64,000 nucleotides of DNA from Archivesica marissinica (Eukaryota; Mollusca; Bivalvia; Venerida; Vesicomyidae). Location: NCBI GenBank assembly GCA_014843695.1, contig CM026386.1:16517489-16581488 (forward strand). The letters are read 5' to 3'. This document shows positions 1 through 9,178 of this stretch, piece after piece. The notes under the pieces are model-generated. The model saw only the letters and a list, made by a program, of their open reading frames with translations, had not been told where the DNA came from and did not search any database. The translations under genes and the position numbers were made by a program. Position 1 is the first letter of the stretch. Each line of letters opens with the position of its first letter.

Positions 1-1071
1 TAAATTGCTATATTTCACTGGAAAGTATCAAATAAAATGTGTTATTCCCCCTGCTTTCACCCTGTGGAATAACACATTTTAATTCACTGATAAATTGCTA
101 TATTTCACTGGAAAGTATAAAATAAAATGTATTATTCCCCTGCTTTCAACCTGTGGAATAACACATTTTAATTCACTGATAAATTGCTATATTTCACTGG
201 AAAGTATAAAATAAAATGTGTTATTCCCCTGCTTTCACCCTGTGGAATAACACATTTTAATTCACTGATAAATTGCTATATTTCACTGGAAAGTATAAAA
301 TAAAATGTGTTATTCCCCTGCTTTCAACCTGTGGAATAACACATTTTAATTCACTGATAAATTGCTATATTTCACTGGAAAGCATAAAATAAAATGTGTT
401 ATTCCCCTGCTTTCAACCTGTGGAATAACACATTTTAATTCACTGATAAATTGCTATATTTCACTGGAAAGTATAAAATAAAATGTGTTATTCCCCCTGC
501 TTTCAACCTGTGGAATAACACATTTTAATTCACTGATAAATTGCTATATTTCACTGGAAAGTATAAAATAAAATGTGTTATTCCCCTGCTTTCACCCTGT
601 GGAATAACACATTTTAATTCACTGATAAATTGCTATATTTCACTGGAAAGTATAAAATAAAATGTGTTATTCCCCTGCTTTCAACCTGTGGAATAACACA
701 TTTTAATTCACTGATAAATTGCTATATTTCATTGGAAAGTATAAAATAAAATGTGTTATTCCCCGGCTTTCACCCTGTGGAATAACACATTTTAATTCAC
801 TGATAAATTGCTATATTTCACTGGAAAGTATAAAATAAAATGTGTTATTCCCCCTGCTTTCACCCTGTGGAATAACACATTTTAATTCACTGATAAATTG
901 CTATATTTCACTGGAAAGTATAAAATAAAATGTGTTATTCCCCTGCTTTCACCCTGTGGAATAACACATTTTAATTCACTGATAAATTGCTATATTTCAC
1001 TGGAAAGTATAAAATAAAATGTGTAATTCCCCTGCTTTCAACCTGTGGAATAACACATTTTATTTCACTGA
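1..1071. repeat. 90-bp satellite with a hairpin in every unit
   Basis: About 12 head-to-tail units of 89-90 bp, each opening with TAAATTGCTATATTTCACTG. Each unit contains a perfect 15-bp inverted repeat, AAAATGTGTTATTCC and its complement GGAATAACACATTTT, separated by about 17 bp that vary only slightly (CTGCTTTCACCCTGT or CTGCTTTCAACCTGT). One-base length changes come from the C run. The array begins at the window edge, so it probably continues to the left. The last unit decays into AT-rich sequence up to about 1130. No coding potential. Confidence 0.97.
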
Positions 1072-1382
1072 TAAATAAATAATAATAAATTTCATTGAAA
1101 AGCCTAAAATAGAATGTTATTATTGGCCAAGATATTGAGGATATTTGTGTTTGCTAGTGTAAAATTGGAATTTATTTCACCGACTGATTACTGAAATTTG
1201 TATTTCCCATGAGTTTCGTATTTGCAGCCACAAGTATGTTTTCGGAGACAAGCCTAATAAATTTCAATTTATCAAACAATAACCTAATATTCTATTTATC
1301 CTATTAGGGGATACAATAAATGTTTTCGCAAGGAAAGATTACTGAATATTCATGGCCTGAAGTTTATCATACTGTGTGTGAA
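1072..1382. other. AT-rich spacer, nothing recognised
   Basis: It begins with a degraded satellite unit (to about 1130), then single-copy AT-rich sequence. I see no gene, tRNA or repeat boundary. Confidence 0.6.
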
Positions 1383-1812
1383 GATATGATGTCACAGCGA
1401 TATGATGTCACAGCGATATGATGTCACAGCGATATGACGTCACAGCTATATGATGTCACAGCGATATGATGTCACAGCGATATGACGTCACAGCGATATG
1501 ATGTCACAATGATATGACGTCACAGCGATATGGCATCACAGCGATATGATGTCACAGCGCTATGATGTCACAGCGATATGATGTCACAGCGATATGACAT
1601 CACAGCGATATGATGTCACAGTGATATGACGTCACAGCGATATGACGTCACAGCGATATGACGTCACAGCGATATGACATCACAGCGATATGATGTCACA
1701 GCGATATGATGTCACAGCGATATGATGTCACAACGATATGATGTCACAGCGATATGACATCACAGCGATATGACGTCACAGCGATATGACGTCACAGCGA
1801 TATGATGTCACA
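1383..1812. repeat. 16-bp array of CRE-like palindromes
   Basis: About 27 copies of a 16-bp unit, GATATGATGTCACAGC. Eight units carry the full 8-bp palindrome TGACGTCA, the consensus CREB/ATF site. The others have TGATGTCA or TGACATCA, each one substitution from it. Spacing is exactly 16 bp, with occasional substitutions and no indels that I noticed. That the motif matches a CRE is seen directly; binding or function is unproven, and it may be chance amplification of a palindrome. Confidence 0.96.
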
Positions 1813-1931
1813 AATTGCTTATTAGGCACTACAGTACATTAGGAAGGCCTTTTCGGGATATTATTTGCATGACTATAGGATGAAAACTATATATGTCTTT
1901 AATCTGTTTCATAGTACTAGTATATTATAAA

Positions 1932-2181
1932 AAACTTTAAACTTTATTTATTTTACAATTGCTAAGCAAGTTGTAACAACTTATATTAATCACTCTCGTT
2001 GGCGCAGATGATAGCGTAAATGTGGTCATTCGTGTGGGAGGAAACCGGAGTACCCGGAGAAAACCCACCTGTCCGATCTAGCGACCACTGTACCATCTCA
2101 CATACTTCCCGGTCCGAGGATCGAACCCGGGTTGCATTGGTGAGAAGTGAGCGCACTAACCACTGCGCTAATCAGACAGCC
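1932..2181 (-). mobile_element. SINE-A, full length, tRNA-Glu-like head
   Basis: Read on the minus strand, it starts GGCTGTCTGATTAGCGCAG (box A region), has CCCGGGTTCGATCCTCGG (box B), then a conserved body with CTCCGGGTACTCCGG, and a 3' tail ending AAATAAAGTTTAAA. The head resembles tRNA-Glu(CTC) around the anticodon loop (CTTCTCACC) and T arm. Non-coding RNA polymerase III type retroposon. The short open frame across it is incidental. Confidence 0.93.
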
Positions 2182-2317
2182 TATTATAATATTTGTATTT
2201 ACCCCAAGACAAGTTAAGTTTGTACTTCATTCTGGCATAAAAAACCCAAATATATTCACTATGTAAAATGATGCTGTACAAACTACGAAAGACTAGTGTC
2301 ATGGTGACATTCGCTAG

Positions 2318-3732
2318 TTCATGATTTCTAACACACATATTGACGATTTCAACTTCACTATTGCAACTACACAAATTCAACTTCATGAATTCATGATTAC
2401 AACTACACAAATTCAACTTCATGAATTCATGATTACAACTACACAAATTCAACTTCATGAATTCATGATTACAACTACACAAATTCAACTTCATGAATTC
2501 ATGATTACAACTACACAAATTCAACTTCATGAATTCATGACTACAACTACACAAATTCAACTTCATGAATTCATGATTACAACTACACAAATTCAACTTC
2601 ATGAATTCATGATTACAACTACACAAATTCAACTTCATGAATTCATGATTACAACTACACAAATTCAACTTCATGAATTCATGATTACAACTACACAAAT
2701 TCAACTTCATGACTACAACTACACAAATTCAACTTCATGAATTCATGATTACAACTACACGAATTCAACTTCATGAATTCATGATTACATCTACACGAAT
2801 TCAACTTCATGAATTCATGATTACAACTACACAAATTCAACTTCATGACTACAACTACACAAATTCATCTTCATGAATTCATGATTACAACTACACAAAT
2901 TCAACTTCATGAATTCATGATTACAACTACACAAATTCAACTTCATGATTACAACTACACAAATTCAACTTCATGATTTCTAACACACATATTGACGATT
3001 TCAACTTCACTATTGCAACTACACAAATTCATCTTCATGAATTCATGATTACAACTACACAAATTCAACTTCATGAATTCATGACTACAACTACACAAAT
3101 TCAACTTCATGATTACAACTACACAAATTCAACTTCATGATTTCTAACACACATATTGACGATTTCAACTTCACTATTGCAACTACACAAATTCAACTTC
3201 ATGATTTCTAACACACATATTGACGATTTCAACTTCACTATTGCAACTACACAAATTCATCTTCATGAATTCATGATTACAACTACACAAATTCAACTTC
3301 ATGAATTCATGACTACAACTACACAAATTCAACTTCATGAATTCATGACTACAACTACACAAATTCAACTTCATGATTACAACTACACAAATTCAACTTC
3401 ATGATTTCTAACACACATATTGACGATTTCAACTTCACTATTGCAACTACACAAATTCATCTTCATGAATTCATGATTACAACTACACAAATTCAACTTC
3501 ATGAATTCATGACTACAACTACACAAATTCAACTTCATGAATTCATGATTACAACTACACAAATTCAACTTCATGAATTCATGATTACAACTACACAAAT
3601 TCAACTTCATGAATTCATGATTACAACTACACAAATTCAACTTCATGAATTCATGACTACAACTACACAAATTCAACTTCATGAATTCATGATTACAACT
3701 ACACAAATTCAACGTCACGAATTCACGATTTC
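2318..3732. repeat. 36-bp satellite with higher-order units
   Basis: Basic unit of 36 bp (ACAACTACACAAATTCAACT plus TCATGAATTCATGATT). It is interrupted at about 2325, 2973, 3138, 3203 and 3400 by a variant segment (TTTCTAACACACATATTGAC and following), so blocks of unequal length repeat as higher-order units. Most monomers contain an EcoRI site. The unit length is a multiple of three, so both strands stay open for up to 180 codons. The encoded peptide is simply periodic, which argues against a gene. Confidence 0.96.
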
Positions 3733-4283
3733 AAATTTTGCATTCCTGAAGTTTGATATTATGAAATAGTGAATGTCACCCACCAGTGTTTCGTAACAAC
3801 CTTACTTTGTTTGTTCCGCCAGTGATAATTAATACAATTTCACAGTCAAACAGAATCTGCTGTAATATTTTATTATTTCTTGACAAGGACAGTACAGATT
3901 GGCCAAATGATTGAGTTTGCCGCAAAACTGCCACAGTGGTTTTCAGATGAGACCGGGAACCTGATGTGATAAGGTATAATGGAGCACCATGCTTAAGTAT
4001 AAAAAGACCTTTTTCTGTGTCATAATAATTCATCTGTTAAATAAACTACCATAAATTTCAAAATGGTACATTTCTTGACATTTATTATGATTGGTTTAAG
4101 ATTTATGTTTTATCCTAAATGAGGGAGATGACTACGGGTTGTCATTTATGTCCATAAATGTTTGTTCAATTGTCTTTTTAAAATGCAAAGCAGGTGAAAT
4201 GAATTATGTATTTGCATGGATCCTATATATGGACATTAATGATAATTAAACTAAAAGGTGAAATTTATGTAAAAATGAATCTC
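3733..4283. other. Single-copy stretch, no gene recognised
   Basis: AT-rich sequence. A minus-strand frame of 85 codons (3776-4033) has fairly normal composition, but I recognise no domain, splice context or homologue. I do not call it a gene. Confidence 0.5.
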
Positions 4284-4530
4284 TTAACCCATTTCATTCT
4301 GGATACCGTTCAAACGGTATCTGCAAAGAACATAGAGCCAGATCAACCACCACAGAACGTGCCGTCTGATCAGGATCTATGCTGTTTGCTATTCAGATGA
4401 TCTTGCTAAGACACTTGGCTATGCAGCAAACAACATAGATCCTGATCAGCACGCAGCGTCACGCTGCGGCTGATCTGGATCTATGTTGTTTGCAAAAGCC
4501 TTTAAATATATCCAGAATGAAATGGGTTAA
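4284..4530. mobile_element. F1 foldback MITE with TTAA ends
   Basis: Starts TTAACCCATTTCATTCTGGA and ends with its exact complement, TCCAGAATGAAATGGGTTAA: a 20-bp perfect terminal inverted repeat that includes the TTAA. Inside are further inverted segments, including an ACATAGATCC/GGATCTATGT type pair and a GCAGCGTCACGCTGC palindrome. A second copy lies inverted at 17568-17814. TTAA target sites with CCC termini are typical of piggyBac-type elements, so a non-autonomous piggyBac-like MITE is likely (inference). It abuts the 54-bp array directly. Confidence 0.9.
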
Positions 4531-5806
4531 TGGTTTAGTCTGAATCTACGGTATTATATATTTGGATGTATTTCCACTATAGATCTTCGCTAGACTGGTA
4601 ATCCAGGGATCGCAGGTTCGATCCCCCGTCTGACCCTAATAAAATTAACAGTCTTTCAGATGGGACGTTAAACCGAGGTCTCGGGTTGGTGCTTTACACC
4701 ATGCACGTAAAAGAACCAGAGGAGATTCTGGAATTGGTCTCTGTCTGTATCATGCACTATCCTCCAAAATCTAAAATAACTAATCTCTTCAGGAGGCGTC
4801 GCTCATATGGGCAACCGGTAGCGACGATAAATAAACGTAAAAACACATTATAGATCTTGATGGTTTAGTCTGAATTTATTATATATTTGGATGTATTTCC
4901 ACTATAGATCTTGATGGTTTAGTCTGAATCTATTATATATTTGGATGTATTTATATATTTGGATGTATTTCCACTATATTTGGATGTATTTCCACTATAG
5001 ATCTCGATGGTTTAGTCTGAATTTATTATATATTTGGATGTATTTCCACTATATTTGGATGTATTTCCACTATAGATGTTGATGGTTTAGTCTGAATCTT
5101 TTATATTTGGATGTATTTCCACTATAGATCTCGATGGTTTAGTCTGAATCTATTATATATTTGGATGTATTTCCACTATAGATCTCGATGGTTTAGTCTG
5201 AATTTATTATATATTTGGATGTATTTCCACCATAGATCTCGATGGTTTAGTCTGAATCTATTATATATTTGGATGTATTTCCACTATATTTGGATGTATT
5301 TCCACTATAGATCTCGATGGTGTAGTCTGAATCTATTATATATTTGGATGTATTTCCACTATAGATCTCGATGGTTTAGTCTGAATCTATTATATATTTG
5401 GATGTATTTCCACTATATTTGGATGTATTTCCACTATAGATCTCGATGGTGTAGTCTGAATCTATTATATATTTGGATGTATTTCCACTATATTTGGATG
5501 TATTTCCACTATAGATCTCGATGGTGTAGTCTGAATCTATTATATATTTGGATGTATTTCCACTATATTTGGATGTATTTCCACTATAGATCTCGATGGT
5601 GTAGTCTGAATCTATTATATATTTGGATGTATTTCCACTATAGATCTTGATGGTTTAGTCTGAATCTATTATATATTTGGATGTATTTCCACTATAGATC
5701 TCGATGGTGTAGTCTGAATTTATTATATATTTGGATGTATTTCCACTATAGATCTCGATGGTTAGCCTGAATCTATTATATATTTGGATGTATTTCCACT
5801 ATAGAT
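4531..5806. repeat. 54-bp satellite, interrupted by a SINE
   Basis: Unit of 54 bp, GATCTCGATGGTTTAGTCTG plus ATATTTGGATGTATTTCCAC. Some units carry an extra 21-bp copy of TTTGGATGTATTTCCACTAT, giving 75-bp variants in a semi-regular alternation. Variant GGTGTAG units recur beside the 75-bp form. The first unit is split by SINE-B at 4588-4848. A repetitive open frame of 179 codons (5111-5650) results from the unit being divisible by three and is not a gene. Confidence 0.95.
4588..4848 (+). mobile_element. SINE-B, 5'-truncated, inserted in satellite
   Basis: Lacks box A and starts inside the head at CGCTAGACTGGTAATCCAGG. It retains box B (GGTTCGATCC), the body and the tail AAATAAACGTAAAAACAC. 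It is flanked by a 10-bp target-site duplication, TATAGATCTT, at 4578-4587 and 4849-4858. That sequence belongs to the satellite unit, so the SINE landed in an existing unit of the array. Confidence 0.93.
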
Positions 5807-5810
5807 GAAT

Positions 5811-6063
5811 AACCGCCTCCGTGATCTTGTGGTTACGGTCGCTGACTTGTATACCACTGTAACCTATCATCACTGATGGTCACGGGTTCGAGCCCCGCTC
5901 AGACCGTTTCTCATTTATATGAAAAAGTTGGCAGTTTCTTATGGAGGTTGGTGCACCAAGTACTGGTTAACCGCTGGAGCCTGCCCAGGAAAGGTGTTGT
6001 TAAGTAAATTGCCCGTCGCTCAAATGGGAAACCGGTAGTGACGTTAAATAAACTTAAAAACAC
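5811..6063 (+). mobile_element. SINE-C, tRNA-Ser/Leu-like head
   Basis: Head with GCCTCCGTGATCTTGTGG and GGTTACGGTCGCTGAC, box B ACGGGTTCGAGCCCCGCTC, body AAAAAGTTGGCAGTTTCTTA and GGAGCCTGCCCAGGAAAGG. It ends ACCGGTAGTGACGTTAAATA and AACTTAAAAACAC, a tail close to that of SINE-B. It sits directly after the 54-bp array and just before a SINE-B. Confidence 0.93.
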
Positions 6064-6070
6064 TATGGAT

Positions 6071-6361
6071 GGATCTGTAGTCCAGTGGTAACAAGCTGGA
6101 CTGGTAATGCAGGGATCGCAGGTTCGATCCCCCCGTCTGATCCTAATAAAATTAACAGGCTTTCAGTTGGGACTTTAAACCAAGGTCTTGTGTCGTTGCT
6201 GTACACCGTGCACGTAAAAGAACCAGAGGAGACTCTGGAATGGGTCTCTGTCTGTATCATTGCACTATCCTCCAAAAATCTAAAATGACTAATCTCTCCA
6301 GGAGGCGTTGCTCATATGGGCAACGGTAGTGACGATAAATAAACGTAAAACACACACACAA
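6071..6361 (+). mobile_element. SINE-B, full length
   Basis: Head GGATCTGTAGTCCAGTGG (box A), anticodon arm with loop CTGGTAA-type (CTGGTAAT here), box B GCAGGTTCGATCC. The body holds CACCGTGCACGTAAAAGAAC and GGAGGCGTTGCTCATATGGG. Tail ATAAATAAACGTAAAACACA. Its 3' part is the first unit of a tandem duplication that continues to 6878. Confidence 0.94.
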
Positions 6362-6878
6362 ACAAATATCCTCTTATTATTAGCTACGTAGTTTATACGG
6401 GCTTACAAAAACAAGAAGACAATATATAACCTGACATCTTCACAAAAAAATATTTCAACATACGCTGACCATAATAAAATTAACAGTCTTTCAGATGGGA
6501 CTTTAAACCAAGGTCTTGTGTCGGTGCTGTACACCGTGCACGTAAAAGAACCAGAGGAGACTCTGGAATGGGTCTCTGTCTGTATCATTGCACTATCCTC
6601 CAAAAATCTAAAATGACTAATCTCTCCAGGAGGCGTCGCTGATATGGGCAACAGGTAGCGACGATAAATAAACGTAAAACACACATACAAACAAATATCC
6701 TCTTATTATTAGCTACGTAGTTTATACGGGCTTACAAAAACAAGAAGACATTATATAACCTGACATCTTCACACACAAATATTTCAACATATGCTGACCA
6801 TACTAAAATTAACAGTCTTTCAGATGGGACTTTAAACCAAGGTCTCGTGTCGGTGCTACACACCGTGCACGTAAAAGA
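6144..6878. repeat. Tandem duplication, ~329-bp unit (SINE-B plus flank)
   Basis: The SINE-B body from TAATAAAATTAACAG onward plus about 110 bp of non-SINE sequence (ATTAGCTACGTAGTTTATAC and following) repeats at 6144, 6472 and 6801. That gives about 2.2 units with period 328-329. The last unit stops abruptly after GTGCACGTAAAAG. The duplicated SINE bodies at 6472 and 6801 lack the tRNA head, as expected for segmental duplication and not new retroposition. Confidence 0.92.
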
Positions 6879-7007
6879 TGTGGGAGTTGTGTTCTGCATT
6901 CTGTCCTATTTGGCCCCGATCTCACAATGGTGAAGAATTTTTATAAAAACACCCTGTACCTGCGCAATACTACATGTAATGAACATATTTTTATATATTT
7001 TTTATTT

Positions 7008-7114
7008 AAGCTTATTTAACGTCGCTACCGGTTGCCCATTTGAGTGACGAGTAGTTTACCTAACAACACTCCTGGTCAGGCTCCAGCAGTTAACCAGTAC
7101 TTGGTGCACCAACT
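7008..7114 (-). mobile_element. SINE-C fragment, 3' part
   Basis: On the minus strand it matches the SINE-C body from TTGGTGCACCAAGTACTGG to GGTAGCGACGTTAAATAAG. The tRNA-like head is missing. Confidence 0.85.
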
Positions 7115-7763
7115 AGCCTGGGAACAGGTGTCGATATATTTTGCATGGTCATTCAAAAAAATCTATGTTAACACCAAGACTATTAATTGGGCCGTATTGA
7201 GTTTCTGACAATATCAAAGCTTGGGGAAATTGTCCGTGTAATTATTGACTAGCATTAATCCTATTAATAGGCCTATTAGCACGTGACTTAATTAATGACG
7301 TACTTGAATCGAAAGCGAGGCACTGCAATGTTGATAAAACTTTATAATTAGCCGCCATTGTTTATGGGTCAACGGAATGATAAATAGTCTGATTTGACAT
7401 ATTTATACTTATATTTAAGTCGGCCTTTGTTCAATTATGCCGAATTGCCCCATTACCATCTAAATGTAATATTTTCGGCGATATAACACAGAAACGGGAC
7501 ATTATATGTTTGCAATGTAAATGAGTCTACGGGAGCATTCGTGTATATTAGGAAATGATCGTGTATAATCGTGTCTGTTCGGCGATTCCCTTTCTATATT
7601 TAGCGATATTATCTTGTAGAGAAGAGTTTTCGTTCAAATCTACACCCTCATAAATGAATGAGGGTGTAAGTAGATGGCGTTACGATCGGAAATCCAGTTT
7701 CCCCAGGCTGTCATTTTACCAGAGGTTAAAAGGTGAAAAGTCGACAGACTTGGCACCCAGGCT
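7115..7763. other. Single-copy spacer with a small hairpin
   Basis: No gene or element recognised. An 11-bp inverted repeat, TACACCCTCAT and ATGAGGGTGTA with a 6-nt loop, lies at 7641-7668. Confidence 0.55.
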
Positions 7764-7838
7764 ATGCACCAACCAACCTTCGTAAGAAACTGCCTACTTT
7801 TTCATATAACGAGACATGGCCTGAGCAGGGCTCAAACT
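7764..7838 (-). mobile_element. SINE-C fragment
   Basis: Minus-strand match to the SINE-C head/body junction (AGGCCATGTCTCGTTATATG and GTAGGCAGTTTCTTACGAAG). It is broken on both sides and abuts SINE-B at 7847. Confidence 0.75.
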
Positions 7839-7846
7839 AAATATAT

Positions 7847-8132
7847 GTGTGTTTTACGTTTATTTAGCGCCGCCTACCGGTTGCCCATATGAGCGATGCC
7901 ACCTGAAGTGATTAGTCATTATAGATGTTAGAGGATAGTGCAATGAAACAGACAGAGTCTCTACAATTCTCCTCTGGTTCTTTTACGTGCACAGTGTAAA
8001 GTACCGACACGAGACCTCGGTTTAAAGTCCCAACTGAAAGACTGTTAATTTTATTATAGTCAGACGAGGGATCGAACCTGTGATCCCTGGATTACCAGTC
8101 CAATGTTTCAACCACTGAGCTACAGATCCGTC
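7847..8132 (-). mobile_element. SINE-B, full length
   Basis: On the minus strand: GACGGATCTGTAGCTCAGTGG head, box B CAGGTTCGATCCC, body with GTGCACGTAAAAGAACC, tail AAACGTAAAACACACA. More diverged than the other copies (for example GCCGCCTACCGG near the tail). Confidence 0.92.
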
Positions 8133-8211
8133 TACAGAAGCGTTTTATAACTGGCTATTATGATTCTCTGTAATCACAAAGTTTCGCTACTAAGACTCTT
8201 CAAGCATAGGT

Positions 8212-8656
8212 ACAGTCACCCCCATCTAGCTGCCAAGTCACCCCCTATCTATGTGCCAAGTCACCCCCATCTAGCTGCCAAGTCACCCCCTATCTAGGTG
8301 CCAAGTCACCCCCATCTAGCTGCCAAGTCACCCACCATCTAGCTGCCAAGTCACCCCCTATCTAGGTGCCAAGTCACCCCCATCTAGCTGCCAAGTCACC
8401 CACCATCTAGCTGCCAAGTCACCCCCTATCTAGGTGCCAAGTCACCCCCAATCTAGGTGCCAAGTCACCCCCATTCTAGGTGCCAAGTCACCACCCCATC
8501 TAGGTACCAAGTCACCCCCAATCTAGGTGCCAAGTCCCACCCCCATCTAGCTGCCAAGTCCCCCCCATCTAGCTGCCAAGTCCCCCCACCTAGGTGCCAA
8601 GTCACCCCTGTTGTTTAAATGCCAATTCAACCCCATTATATAGATGCCAAGTCACC
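8212..8656. repeat. 22-bp C-rich satellite
   Basis: About 20 units of GCCAAGTCACCCCCATCTAGCT-type sequence, 20-24 bp each. Length varies in the C run and GTGCC alternates with CTGCC at one end. The last units decay (GTTTAAATGCCAATTC). No coding sense. Confidence 0.93.
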
Positions 8657-9178
8657 AACCCTCCCGTCGTCCTAGGTTCAACTTCACCTCTGCACTGCAT
8701 CTACCCACAACTAGCCTTATTTGCATAGATTAACTTATTCTCAAGATTGATAACATTAGCCAACATAAATCTTGTTCCTGTTTGTAATTTGAAACAAAAT
8801 TTCAATAATTTGCCCGTTAAATCTGCTTAGTGGCTGTTATTCAGACATAATTGTTCGGTTTAATGTTTTGGAAGTAAATTTTAATATAAAAGCAATTAGT
8901 TATGTCTTTCTCTTTGTAGGATGGTTAGTACGATGTTGTCCCTTTCGTTGCCTTAATGCTGTATTCTAAGCACTCGTTTTCTTTTTTAGATATTTGTAAA
9001 ATTTACAGTATATTACATTGTATGTCACGCTTGTAAATACCGTAATTCTGTGTGTATGCCATTTATCTTTCTGCTTAAGAATGTATGTTTACTTCTGTTT
9101 GAATTGCTATACTGTATTTATTTACTACTGAACGTTCATTATGTTAGTTGTATGTGATATAGATATCAGCCAGCCTAT
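8657..9178. other. AT-rich single-copy stretch
   Basis: No gene, SINE or array seen. It separates the C-rich array from the 38-bp satellite. Confidence 0.6.

Noticed and set aside
1935..2181. A working tRNA gene in SINE heads
   Set aside because: The heads are followed by the conserved SINE body with no terminator after the acceptor, and mismatches prevent a full cloverleaf.
2168..2710. Open frame of 180 codons on the minus strand
   Set aside because: It lies almost wholly in the 36-bp array and encodes a strictly periodic peptide; both strands are open for the same reason.
3776..4033. Minus-strand frame of 85 codons with ordinary composition
   Set aside because: No recognisable domain, start context or splice sites; this length is expected by chance in 64 kb.
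5111..5650. Open frame of 179 codons
   Set aside because: Result of the 54-bp satellite being divisible by three.
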